Source: Tetmemena sp. SeJ-2015
Lineage: Eukaryota > Ciliophora > Spirotrichea > Sporadotrichida > Oxytrichidae
DNA length: 64,000 nt
Direction: 5' to 3'
Assembly: GCA_027382625.1 (NCBI GenBank)
Contig: JAJKFJ010022703.1
Span: 1-64,000 of the forward strand
Shown here: piece after piece, positions 1 to 10,646 of the stretch
Position numbering within the stretch: the stretch's first letter is position 1
Layout: each line of letters begins with the position of its first letter
The notes under the pieces: generated by a model
What the model saw: the letters and a program-made list of their open reading frames with translations, nothing else
Database searches by the model: none
Told to the model about the DNA's origin: nothing
Position numbers and translations under genes: made by a program

Positions 1-59
1 TAAAAATTAGAAATCGGCAGTTCAGAGTCCAGGTTGGCCAAGAAAGTTGGCGAAGCCAT
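1..59 (-). CDS. Possible 5' end of a gene running off the left edge
   Basis: Read on the minus strand from the ATG whose complement is at 57-59, the sequence opens MASPTFLANLDSELPISNF and runs off the window. The plus strand of the same stretch is also open (EIGSSESRLAKKVGEAI), so strand and reality are unsettled. No family is recognised. Base composition here is visibly less AT-rich than the following 330 bp, which is the main reason for suspecting coding sequence. Confidence 0.25.
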   Translation of the reverse strand, partial: MASPTFLANLDSELPISNF

Positions 60-395
60 AGTTTTGATTTCAGTTTTAAGATTTAAGTTGCTTATTTTAT
101 AAATTTAGTCCAAGATCAATTATTATATATCACAATTTTTGATTTCAACCCCGATCTGAGCCCGAATCGCTCGATTATTCTGAAAATCACGCCGAATTGA
201 TATAAATATAAATGATCCAGGGTATATTATTATGAAAATCACGATTTAGGTCAATAATTCTTAAAATAGGAATAAGTTGGATCAGTCGTATTTATATATT
301 TAATTTCTGATTTTTAACTAATGTAAATTGATCATTAATTTTTGATTTAATTTAACAATCTCCTAATTTTCATTAAATTCCTACCTATATTAAAG
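60..395. other. AT-rich gene-free stretch
   Basis: About 335 bp of AT-rich sequence with many stops and no open frame worth reporting. It probably contains the 5' leader of the gene at 396 and a nanochromosome boundary, but no telomere-like G4T4/C4A4 motif is visible. Confidence 0.5.
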
Positions 396-1088
396 ATGCG
401 AGTTTCTCCTCAGAGTTAAGTTCAAGACTAGGGTTCCTACCTTTACCAGTGGGACTCTGCTGCCCGCAAGTATTTCTCTCACTTTGAGATCCACAAGCAA
501 GCCACAAGAGAAGGACTTAGAAAGCTCTACAAGGGTCTGCTTACCTCCTTCCGCGATCCCATCCAATTCAGAGACAGATACCAAGAGGTAGATCTCCTCA
601 CCTACAAGCAATTGCTTGGCGATATTTCTCAAGAGGAAGTATACGAGCTAAACAAGGTGTTCTCCCCCTTCTAAACTGGCCTTTGCTACTAGAAGAGCAG
701 CAAGGAACCTGCAGGAATTTTCATTTGGAGAGGTGCTCTCCTGACCGGAGCTTGGGCTGCTTGCTCAGTTGTTGCCGTCTACGCCCTCGCAATCAAGAGA
801 TATAACATTCTGTGGGTGGGTGGTGCCTACGCTCCTCTCTGGGGACTGATTTTTTACAACTGGGCCAGACAGCCTCAGCAACACGTTGAAAATGCTTACA
901 AGTATCTCCTCGCTAAGAGAGCTGCAACCTGTGAGCATGAGAAAAATAGCAAGCGCTTCGCTTAGAATGAATTCGTCCAGAGCCCTGAGTACGCTCACTT
1001 ACAGACTTACCTAAAGCAGAACCACATCACTCTCTACCAACTTGAGGCAGAACTAGTGAGCAAGGCAGCATCTGGTGACCTTAAATGA
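396..1088 (+). CDS. Hypothetical two-TM protein, 230 aa
   Basis: A single uninterrupted frame of 231 codons from ATG to TGA, with TAA/TAG read as glutamine. The N-terminal third is charged and aromatic (WDSAARKYFSHFEIHKQ). Two hydrophobic segments follow near residues 110-135 (IFIWRGALLTGAWAACSVV) and 140-160 (ILWVGGAYAPLWGLIF). The C-terminus is hydrophilic and probably helical. No family is recognised. The compact size and paired TM helices would fit an organellar membrane-complex accessory subunit, but that is a guess. No IES or intron is needed. Confidence 0.7.
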
Positions 1089-1591
1089 GCAATAAACTAA
1101 GAATCATAATGACAGAAGATTTATCATCTTCATTGCAACATCTATTATTAATTTTTAAAGATTCGTTCTAATAAAATGAGAGCAGTGGAACAACGATGAA
1201 TAGCAAAATATAAAGTGAAGTAAGATCTGAGCTGCAGTGATTGAATGTGGATTTCATCATCCTTTCGTCACTCTGCTCAGATTCACAGTCTTCATGAATT
1301 ATTTAAAGAAAATTTTAAATAGTTAAAAATATTGTAGAGCTGTCTGTAAAGTCGTTTTAAATGCACATTCATTATCTTAAATGATCAATTATGAATTATA
1401 TATTAAATTATCAATGGCACAAAATTAACTTATCATTAAAGTTTTAAGGTCTTGCAGAACTTCTACCTTTTCAGCCTCTTAAGTATTTGCGGCTAGAGCA
1501 AAAGAATAAATAAAACCTTTAAAGTCAAAGGAGACTTGGCAGTATTCCTCAAGTACATCTTTGACTAAGAAAAAAATCAATAAACGAACTC
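1089..1591. other. Intergenic, AT-rich
   Basis: About 500 bp between two plus-strand genes. Only short AT-rich frames are present and no motif is recognised. It must contain the 3' end of one nanochromosome and the 5' end of the next if each gene is separately amplified. Confidence 0.5.
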
Positions 1592-2542
1592 ATGATCTTA
1601 TTCATAAACCGTAGCAAGACGAATCGTAATCATTTTAAGATTAAACAATTTGATAGTGAAGAGGGAAAGATATAGAGGATCAAGCTAGATATAAGCAATC
1701 TAAATATGGTGACTCCAGATAGGATACCCTTTTCAACCTTCCTAATTCTCTTTGGAACTTCAGCCTTGGGAATTCTAGCATTTACTACTGGAGTGTCGCT
1801 AGGAGAATATTTTACACCTATGCATACCAATTCATACAGTGCAGCTGCTCTTTGGTTTTCTTCAATATTCTTCTCAGTAAGAACTTACTTGCTTTAATTT
1901 ACTAATTACCTAATAGTTTAGATAGGTGCGGGAGCAGTATCTGGGATGAGAATGATAAACTACTCTATCCTCCACAGTTTAACTAAAGAGTTAAAGACCT
2001 TAGGCTTAGCTTAAAAGATAAGCAGAGGGTAAATCTTTTTTATAACTTCTTAACTTAGTTTATATAGCTTTTTTAACCCAGTAGTCACACTTTTCCTTTT
2101 GACGATTGGGCTCTCTCTGACAGATGAGTTCAAAATATATTCAGTGCCTTTCCTAATGGTGGCCCTGATTTGGAATGGACTTCAAAACTAGATCTTGCTG
2201 AGAGATATGAGAATTCCACTCTGGTATGGCAGACCCTTCTTGAAATACACAGCTTTTCTCTTCATATTTTTCTCTGCTCTGTAAGTTAGCATCTATTCTT
2301 CTATAAATGTTTCTAGGGGGTATGGCATGCTAAATAGAACTTCCTCAATGAGAAACATGGAAATAATGGTAAAAAAGCATCAGACCACTCTCAATACTGA
2401 GAGAAAACAATACTACGAAAAGAATCCCAGTCTGCTGGCTTAGTTATCAGGAGTACAAAAGGAGGAAATTGGCTTCTTTGAAAGTGAAGCACAGAAAGAG
2501 CAAAGAGTTATCGAAGAGAGTCTTAAAAATCCCTATATTTGA
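1592..2542 (+). CDS. Hypothetical multi-TM membrane protein, 316 aa
   Basis: Open from ATG at 1592 to TGA at 2540 (317 codons) with several in-frame TAA/TAG glutamines. The first 38 residues are basic and hydrophilic. Hydrophobic segments follow around residues 45-65, 75-100, 105-120, 150-175 and 180-200, with another near 215-240. The C-terminal 70 residues are charged and likely coiled. No conserved motif was identified. A second ATG at 1706 would give a shorter protein; the upstream start is chosen because the intervening codons look coding. Confidence 0.65.
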
Positions 2543-2760
2543 ATTAATTTAGGACTATCAAAACACATAAGGATGAGTTGAGATTTGATCTAACATTTGG
2601 AAAGTGATTTATTTGAGTAATGCTAATGATTTCTTTGGTATTTTAAGGGTAATATATGTGTGATTAATACTCGTAATACTGTTATAGATAATTTAGCATT
2701 ATTTTATCAGCTTTTGGTATCACAAAAAGCAAAACTTCTTAAAATAAGTAAGATATTGTC

Positions 2761-5700
2761 TCACTTATTCATAGAGTGAAGCAGCTTCAACGCTTCATCT
2801 ATTTATTACTATTGCTACTGCACAGAGTTTGAAGAAGTAGAAGCCTATTGCATGGAGGAGCCTTGCTGCTATTATTCATTGTGGATAGCTTAGCTGATTG
2901 AAGAAAGACTGATGTGGTTGTTGTTTACTGGAGCAGGGAATGAGAAGTTAGGAGAAAAAAGCTAGCTATGTGGGTTATTGTGACCACCTCCAAAACTCAT
3001 TTGAGAACTAATGGAGTGATGCTATAAGCTAGAGTAAAGGGATTCAAACTTTAAGCACTTTGCTGCGGCATCGCTCCTGGCTACGCGGAGGTCTGAGACT
3101 TTATAAAATCATTACTGCTGCTTGCGGTAGTGCTACTTAAAGTGGAAGAGGGATTTATTGAAACCCCTCCGAATCCCAGCTAAGAGAGGATGGATTTGAA
3201 GGGATCTGCAGGGTCAAAACTATTCAAATTAGATTAGCCCGTTCCTCCTAATAGATTCAGTGAGGATTTTCTAGGCGGCAGAACCATATCTTAGAATGAT
3301 GTCGCGGATTGAGTGACGTCAAAGGTCTTAAAATTCATCAGCTAACTTAACTGATTCAAAATTTCTGTTTGCTAAGCTTGAGTTGCATTTTAAAATGTCT
3401 AGTCAAAGTTGAATCCCGTTATCTAATCTTTAAGTGACTAACTTTTAAGACTTCCTGTATTTCCAAACATCGTTGAGAGCAACTAAGGACTGCATGTAGG
3501 CTGGTTGAGTGAAAGGCGTTTCCGTTATTTGTTCCTGTAGTAGGCTGGTTCATATTTCTTAAGCTCATTTGTCCTATACTAAGAAGCTACGACAAGTTTG
3601 GATATCCCGCTTATTGCTACTACTGTTATTATAGTTACGCTTATTGATTATTTCCGATATTGCTACCACCTCCCAAATTAAGATTCTGCGACGGTGCAGA
3701 AGTGGAAGTTTAGTTTTAGCTCGGTAAGAACTAATTTTATTGGGAATTTTGGTAAAAATTAGCTCGAAGCTTTTAGGCCTGCTCGGTTGAATTTACATTA
3801 TCCTTGAAGGTTTTATCGAACTGAAAGGAGGAGAACGAATGAAAGGGAGACTGTTACTACTAGGGGCCGTGTTGAGGACTCTTGAACATCAAGTTGGGTG
3901 AGTATTTTGAATTGAACCTGATAGATTCGTATTTCTTAAACGCGGAAGGTCTATCTTTTTCACTGATTACCTCAGAGCTTTTTCTAAATGCTGGATTCTT
4001 CTCTAGCATAGGCACGGGATGCATCATAGAAGACAGAAGTGGCGAGGCTAAGTTCATCTTAGAGAGTGATTCTGTAAATGAAAAATAAGTGTCTTTTCAT
4101 ATAAGTAAAGTTGAAGGGATTGCTATAATTAAGAGTAGTGGAGAAGGTATGGGGATTTGTGAGCAAATTAGAGTTTTTATCCTCATTCTAGAGTGTCGCT
4201 AAAGTGAGCAAATCACTAGAATCTTCTCTTCTTATTCTCTTCTGTAGAGACAGCTATTGGTTCGAGTTTATTTAATCTCCTTTTTCCAGATAGTTTTCTT
4301 AAGATTTAGTATGCTGATCAATGACTTGAGCAGAGAACTTACGAAGCAGCTCTGGCGATTTGAAAACTGAATTCTGAGAGTTCAGCTTTGAGTTTCAAAA
4401 AAATATCATGAGTAAAAGTGATAGTTTAGTGTTGGAGTATCTAACTTATCATTCATCAGTTTTGCGCTTTAGTTCCCTTAATTTTGTAGTCCGTTTTTTC
4501 TTTGCTATTTCGCATCTCGACGTCTTGGATTTACATGACCTTGGGGATTATGAAACTAGTCTGCTTTTCTATCAACCGAACACTCATTGCTAGAATTAGG
4601 ATTCAAGAGTCTTTACCTGAGGGAGTTAGAGCCTATCTAACCACCACATTAAAATTACATTCGGATTCTTTATCCAAAAATTTTTCCATTTAAAAGAATT
4701 TCCAAATCCAAAAGAGGGATATTATTTAAATCAGGATCCTGCTGATGATTTTATAAAATGGTATCGATGAAACCTCTATTTTTGGCATTCTAAGGCTGTT
4801 TTGAATTTCCCGATTCACTCTCCCTTTTGACTGTAGTTGCTAGCTTTTGGTTAGCCCTCTCTTGGTTTGAGTTTCCAGAGGCTTTTCTATTTTTGCTTTG
4901 ATCAGTGGCTTGAGATGAGTTTTACTTTCCATTTGATTATATCTTTTTTATATTATTACGGACTTTGATGGTATCCAAACCCGCCAGGGCGAATCCATCA
5001 CCCTCAGTAGCCGAGAATGACCTCTGCTCCATTCTCTTACCAAATAATTTATCATTTCCCTTGCGCTCCTCCAGCTAAGCAGGATGCGATAAATCATTAG
5101 AGCACTCCACTTGCTCTAACCCATCCTCATTGCTATCCTCGTCTTTCTTACCGATCACTTTTCGCAAGTGACACAAGTTAAAAAGTATCATAGAGAGATG
5201 CAAAATTTAATGAGGAACAAGATATACTTTATGGCGTTTTGGGCAGGGGCCCATTTGCTTTGCTGAGATGTTTTATTAGAGTTGCGAGACACTCCAACGT
5301 CTATCTTATTTGCTTGGCTCAGCATTCCACTCCCGTTTTGTTACTTATGCTCCATCTGTGCCGACTCCTTCCTATTCCCTCTTTCTTTATAATAAACTTA
5401 ATAAGAATGTATTTAAGATAATTTCTTGTTGGGTGTTAGTCTTGCCTTAATTTTCTGGTCGTTTGGTGAGAATAACTGCATGCATGCGGTAAACAGGTCC
5501 CTCCTTCTAGCTTCCTGGGAAAAACTTTTCGCACTTGACTGCGCTTGCCACGATGTAACTCACAATTGGATCCTTTTTGGGCAAGTCGGTAGTAAAGTTC
5601 ATCTTCTTCCTATCCTCAATCGTTAACTCATATTCTTAAATCATGAATAGTATATTCTCGCAAATCTCCCCCCTTCACCAAGCTAAAGCGAAAGAGTTTG

Positions 5701-6232
5701 CGGCTTGTTGTTAATTTTTACTTACCATTTATATTTTTTCTTGAAGGCGAGGCGTGGGAAGCCGAAGTCTGAGCCTATAGAGTTTCCCTTCACAAAATAA
5801 ATCATTCCATCTAGATAAATTATAAAGATGAAGAAGAAAATGCACACAATCAAGTAAAGTCTATAAAATAGTAGCGAATTTTACTTACTCTCAGGTTGCT
5901 GGTAAATTGAGTCTGGGTGCGTCTTTTAATTGAACTTCTTCATTTCAAAGCTTTCGCAATAAAGTTCGATGTGCTGGAGAATGTGCGCATATTCCTCTCC
6001 TTTTAGCCACCTGTTTTACCACAAAAAAAAGATAAATTGGATATAAAAACTCTATTTTTGTCCACTCAAATTTAATGGGTTGGTTTTGCTTCATTAGGTC
6101 TTGAAGTTAGGACTCGGAGTATTGATTTGCTTAGTAGAATTATTACTGTAGTAATTTATCTTGCTTTACCACTGAGTGTTAGCTCAAATTTTGCTTCAGA
6201 GGCAGTTTTAAGTCGTCCAACATCTACATCAT
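2761..6232 (-). CDS. Large unrecognised protein (1034 aa after IES removal), Q/N/S-rich C-terminus
   Basis: No long standard-code ORF exists here, but the minus strand is coding almost throughout. The frame is restored by removing an intron at 5683-5725 and eight segments flanked by direct repeats: 3006-3034, 3507-3550 (11-bp pointer), 4055-4112, 4396-4427, 5178-5221, 5388-5427, 5637-5658 and 6011-6065. The remaining 3105 bp are exactly 1035 codons. The N-terminus has a TM-like segment (YRLYLIVCIFFFIFIIYLDG) followed by a folded-looking region. The rest is low complexity, rich in Gln, Asn and Ser, with a Q run near residue 760. The 6011-6065 segment could equally be a GT-AG intron. The starting ATG is the first of three clustered in-frame ATGs. 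Function unknown. Confidence 0.8.
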
Positions 6233-6436
6233 CAATTCTTAGAGGTGAGCAAATGAGGAAAGAATAGATTCACGAAGATTGCTTACAAATATTTTGTATC
6301 TCCCAATATTTTGAAATATTAGTTCAGATTTAGACAATTATTTATTTCTCTCTAGAGCTTTTATGATTAAGATATAATTAGTTTACCCTACGAGGAAATC
6401 ATTTAATCCTTGGGTATTATATTTAATTAAGAGTAA

Positions 6437-6955
6437 TCAAAGCTAGAGTGTTATTTCAATAGCAGACTATTTTTGAGTTTCAATATACTCCTCTATAAGA
6501 TCTCCTGTAGTAGCATTCTGCTTTCTCACATTCAAAATGTAAGCTTGAGAATAAATTTAAGATGAATAATTCTGATTTGAATTGTACTTGAACTCCTTTT
6601 TGTATATGCGATTATCCTAATTGATCTCTTTATTCTCACTTTCGAGTATCTTTCTTTTGATAATTTCTGCGACTGTGATTGCTTTGCACATAGTGGTCCC
6701 TTTCCCTAGTATTTTTATAGACTTTTACTTTGAAGCGACTGAATCATCTACCATGTCATTTTATTTATCTTCATTATTGTTTCCATTTGCCAATATGCGA
6801 AGCCCTTTCTCCACTGATTCTTTTATCGAAGATTTTGAGGACACAATTATTAAGTAAGTTTCTTATTCAATAGTAATCTTCTCTTTTTCTTGCTTAATTA
6901 AACACTTTGACACCTTTACATTTGGGTCTTGTGTTTCTTTAGCTGCTTATCCCAT
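6437..6955 (-). CDS. Alba-domain nucleic-acid-binding protein, 172 aa
   Basis: Uninterrupted 173-codon frame, no intron or IES. An Alba-type core is seen around residues 75-110: SIKILGKGTTMCKAITVAEI followed by IKRKILE, matching the K-(I/V)-x-GKG...A(I/V)TVAE(I/L)hKRR signature of Alba and Rpp20/Rpp25 proteins. Alba proteins bind RNA or DNA, act in RNase P/MRP or in translational control, and are expanded in protists. The N-terminus (MGQAAKETQDPNVKV) is short and the C-terminus is polar. The subfamily (Alba-like versus Rpp25-like) cannot be decided by eye. Confidence 0.8.
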
Positions 6956-7222
6956 TTTTTGCATTTAATTACTTAGATTATAAGTTAATCTATATATATT
7001 CTCTCTATAAATGAAGGAAAGATTCTAGTGGGATAAAAGTGTTATTAAGATAGGGATGAATTATAAATCTTTGCGAGGTTGATATTAAGCGGCAATCTTA
7101 TCTATCGAATCTTACTTGTATCCTTCCCCCATTCCGGGGAAAAGACAATTGCAAATCATCATCGACGAGAATAATCAAAGAGAAAGAACTATTTACAGTA
7201 TGAGAGAATGTTAAAATGATTC

Positions 7223-8848
7223 TCATTCGTACTTGTCCTTGAGGAAGTCGAGCAGATCGAAGCTGGAGACTACGAACTGGTTGTCCACGAAGGCGAAGTT
7301 GTGTCTCTGGAACACTCTTCCTAGCTCGTTGAGAGTAGTGGAAGAGGAGACGTTTCTGTACTCCTTGTTCACATTCTTCTCAAGCTTGTCATTAAGAGTG
7401 CACTTCTTCTTAATCAATCTGGTGGTGAGGTGAGTGGAAGTGACGCAACCAATTACGTTGCCGTCTGAGTTCTTGACGGGGAACTGATCGAAGGACTTAG
7501 ACTGCATGGCCTCAATTGCCTCCTTGACAGTCATTTCAGCTTGGAGGAAAACAGCCTCGTGTAATCTAAGATCCTTGACTGTGTATTCTTGACCCCAGTC
7601 CTTGTTATCAACTAGGTTGGAGCTGTTGGCCTTAACGCACTCTTCCTCAGTTAAGAATCCGTTTTCGTACATCCAGTCGTTGTTAATGAACTTAGTCATG
7701 TAGTTTCTGATTGAGTCTGGGAGCAGTACCACTACTCTCTTGCCCTCACCAATGTTCAAGTCTAATAAAAAACTATTAAGAGTCCTTAATAAGCTTAACG
7801 GCTGCTGCCATAGCGGTTCCAGAGGAGCCACCAACGAACATACCTTCTTCACTGATAAGTCTTCTAGCATAGCTGAAAGCTTCAGGGTCGTCAACCTTAA
7901 CCCACATATCGGTGTGAGTTCTATCGAGAACTCTTGGAATGAAGTCATAACCAATACCCTCAACTTTGTAAGAGTGGACACCTCCCTTGTTCAACTCGTC
8001 AGGCTGAGCAAGAATAGATCCCTCAGGATCGACTCCCACAACTTGGATATTAGGGTCAAGCTCCTTTAGTTTTCTAGAGATTCCAGTTAAGGTGCCTCCA
8101 GTTCCAGCGCTGATAACAACGTAGTCGATCTTGCCTCCGCACTGATCGAAGATTTCTTGGCCTGTCTCATCGTAATGAGCAAGAGGGTTGGATGGGTTCT
8201 TGTACTGATCTAAGATGTGAGAGTTCTCCAATTTCTTGTTCAGCTCGATTGCAATACCAATGTGAGAACCAACATGATCGAAGGGCATCTCAGTGGGAGT
8301 TCTAATGACGGTAGCTCCGAGAGCTCTAAGAGCGTCTTGCTTCTCCTGAGACATCTTCTCTGGGAGGGTAATGATCATCTTGTATCCTCTGACTGCGGCA
8401 GTCATTGAGAGTCCAACTCCTGTGTTACCGGAGGTAGGCTCGATGAGGATATCTCCCTTCTTTATTCTTCCCTGAAGCTCTGCATCGAGTACCATTCTTC
8501 TGCCAATTCTGTCCTTGACTGAGCCACCAGGGTTAAGGAACTCGCACTTGGCCACTATACCACTTTTTTAAAATTGGATGGATACTTACAAAGTTCGCAC
8601 TTAATGCCTTCAGCTCTTGTAATGTTGTTTATTCTCACCATTGGAGTGTTTCCAATCACCTCTGTAATATCATATGAGCGAATGAAAAAACTTAAAATGA
8701 TATCATTCTTGATTGGCTTGGTGAAGTCTCTGGGTTCGTGTCTATGGGGATTCTCTGGATCTTCCCTGCTTTTGCCGACAGCGTACTTGCATACCTTGTC
8801 GAGACCTTCTCTCTCCATCACGTAGTCAATTTTAGGATAGCCCTCCAT
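7223..8848 (-). CDS. CBS: Cystathionine beta-synthase
   Basis: Condenses homocysteine with serine to cystathionine (transsulfuration), using PLP. The PLP lysine motif is present ([13 protein letters not shown]), as are [17 protein letters not shown] and [11 protein letters not shown] tandem CBS-domain region follows ([20 protein letters not shown]). An intron at 8555-8589 joins KCELL to AKCEF. Two IESs lie in coding sequence: 8674-8706 (33 bp, pointer ATATCAT on the plus strand, in frame) and 7764-7785 (22 bp, pointer AGTC, frame-shifting). The latter sits exactly between the catalytic and regulatory domains. After removal, 1536 bp = 512 codons, close to animal CBS but without the N-terminal haem-binding extension. 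Confident family call. Confidence 0.95.
7764..7785 (-). other. IES, 22 bp, pointer AGTC (GACT on coding strand)
   Basis: Between the catalytic and CBS-pair regions the frame changes. Removing this AT-rich 22-mer with one of two GACT copies gives [20 protein letters not shown], the expected CBS linker. There is no GT-AG intron solution with the right length. Confidence 0.9.
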
Positions 8849-9279
8849 CTTTTTAGCTTAGCTCTAGTCAAATTTATTAGTAAGTTACTACTTAATATTG
8901 AAAAGTAAAAAAGCTGAAGTACTCATTAATTTCATCACAAGTATATCTTTATATTATATTTGCAATACTAATTAATAAATCGCTGCAACTCTCGGTAATA
9001 CTTTAATAAGGGAAACTTAATCATGTGAGGATTAGGACACAGTATCTATCTAATAGACTAGAATCCTTTTAATTTATTATCAGTAAGATTTGCACAGATA
9101 TCACATCTATTTAACCAACAGATTTCAATAAAAATGCCTCGTGATATTGCATCTTCACACATTTAATAGATAAATAAAGCTCTACTGCAGTTATTTAAAT
9201 TTATATAATTGCTTTTAAATAGAATATATGTATATATGTATAGCTAAGTAACTAATGATAATACTTTTAGTTATATAAG
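8849..9279. other. Intergenic, AT-rich
   Basis: About 430 bp, very AT-rich with repeated TATATGTA-like stretches near 9226-9245. No gene or RNA recognised. Confidence 0.5.
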
Positions 9280-9603
9280 TATTTATGCGATCGGTGGATA
9301 TGATGGAAAGTCGTATTTAAGTTCAGTGGAAAAGTAAGTTATCCTAATTTGTTTAAATTTCTAATAGATTCGACCTCTAAAAGCAGCAGTGGATAACTGT
9401 GAAGCCAATGAACACGAGCAGATGTACATTATCTGCTGTTGCTAGTAGTGACTGCATGTACATTTACGCAATTGGTGGGTTCAATGGGTCTTCCTTAGAT
9501 TTGGTAGAGAGGTACAACACTATGACAGACGAGTGGGAATTTATAACTCCCATGAACACAAAGAGATTCATGCATGAAGCTGTGTGCCTCGTCACCTAAT
9601 GAC
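9280..9603 (+). CDS. Orphan C-terminal kelch-repeat fragment
   Basis: Encodes two kelch blades: SIYAIGGYDGKSYLSS, a 34-bp GTAAGT...TAG intron (9334-9367), then YIYAIGGFNGSSLDLVERYN with the downstream W in DEWEFITPMNT, ending at TGA 9601. The GG pairs and aromatic spacing are diagnostic. There is no start codon and nothing coding upstream: sequence before 9280 is AT-rich spacer. The rest of the propeller must therefore lie elsewhere in the germline (split or scrambled gene), or this is a pseudogene fragment. The exact left boundary is uncertain. Confidence 0.7.
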
Positions 9604-9719
9604 CCTGATATATCCAAGAATATAGTTTGAAAAATGTGCATTATTTCAATAAACGAAGTTGTAGTATAGATTCATTAACACCTCAAATCTTATCATATCA
9701 CAATTCTCATCTAACTCAC

Positions 9720-10404
9720 TCACTCTTCATCGTCATCATCCTCTCTGCTCTGAGCTCTCAGCAACTAAGCTGCTTTAAGTTCATTCTTGTAGTGATCCTT
9801 TCTCTTCTTCAAGAATTCTTAGTGCTCTAAAATGAATGTATTAATCCAATATCTAAATCCTTACTTCTTGCTTCGTCGTCCATCTCTTGCTAAGTGCTGT
9901 CAAGTCTCGACTTTAGCTGATCATTAAAATTTGTCCCTGATAATCCCTAGCCAGCAGCCTCTTTTTATAGCTAAGCGTTAAGCTGTTTATTCAATGATAA
10001 AAAATGTAAGTAACTATATGAGTGAATTTAATTCCTCTCTGCCTCGCTTAGATGCTTTTTAATTTCTTCATCCACAACCTGTCCAGATTCAACATGAACA
10101 TGAGTGTGGTCGTGCATGTGCACATCGTCCTCTCTAAGATGAGCGTGATGGACTCCTGGCTCCTGCTCAATCTCTTCGTCAGCCATTTCATCTGTATAAT
10201 TTCATAAAATTTAAATGCATAGGGAGTTTTGGGCTCTGAAATCTTCTGCCTGGTTCCTCTTGACTTATCATGTTCTGCAATTATCTCCTCATCAAATGTG
10301 ATATGCTCCTTGTCTGGGATTACTTGGGTGGCCGACACGTCTGAAGGCATCTTGAGGATACCGTGTGACTTCCTTCTGTTTGAGATATCGTGGCTGCTTT
10401 CCAT
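9720..10404 (-). CDS. PPP1R2: Protein phosphatase inhibitor 2 (IPP-2/Glc8 family)
   Basis: Regulatory partner of type-1 protein phosphatase. All three family elements are seen: KSHGILK near the start (the KGILK-type PP1-binding motif), an acidic segment then KISEPKTPY (the GSK3-site motif), and near the end HQEFLKKRKDHYKNELKAAQ with an acidic tail (the RKxHYxE helix that enters the PP1 active site). An intron at 9827-9864 and an IES at 9993-10034 (pointer ATTC) are removed. A further IES right after EPKTPY has two possible ends (14 bp at 10192-10205 or 29 bp at 10192-10220). Either keeps frame, giving 196 or 191 aa. Confidence 0.88.
10192..10220 (-). other. IES with two competing pointer solutions in the IPP-2 gene
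   Basis: A 7-bp repeat ATTTCAT at 10185-10191 and 10199-10205 allows a 14-bp excision. A 3-bp CAT at 10218-10220 shared with the first copy allows a 29-bp excision. Both restore the downstream frame, yielding TPYAFKFYEMADEE or TPYEMADEE. The second looks more like the family; the first has the longer pointer. Confidence 0.7.
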
Positions 10405-10646
10405 TATTATTCCTGCTCTCCTAAGATCAAATTATTTTTAGTAAAATTATTACAAGTTTCACAGAACTATAATAAAACCACAGACTCTTCACTACCACTC
10501 CCTAATTACGGTGAAGTTAACTTGAGTGTTAATAATTTAAACTTTTAAATCTCGCACACATTAAAATGAGTGAAAACAAACAAACCAAAGACGTTCACTA
10601 AATAAGAAAATGACAATCATAATAACAACTATTATTCAAAATTATA

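Noticed and set aside
3876..4370. Plus-strand open frame of about 165 codons under the ciliate code
   Set aside because: It is the shadow of the minus-strand gene 2761-6232, whose frame, pointers and length closure are far better supported.
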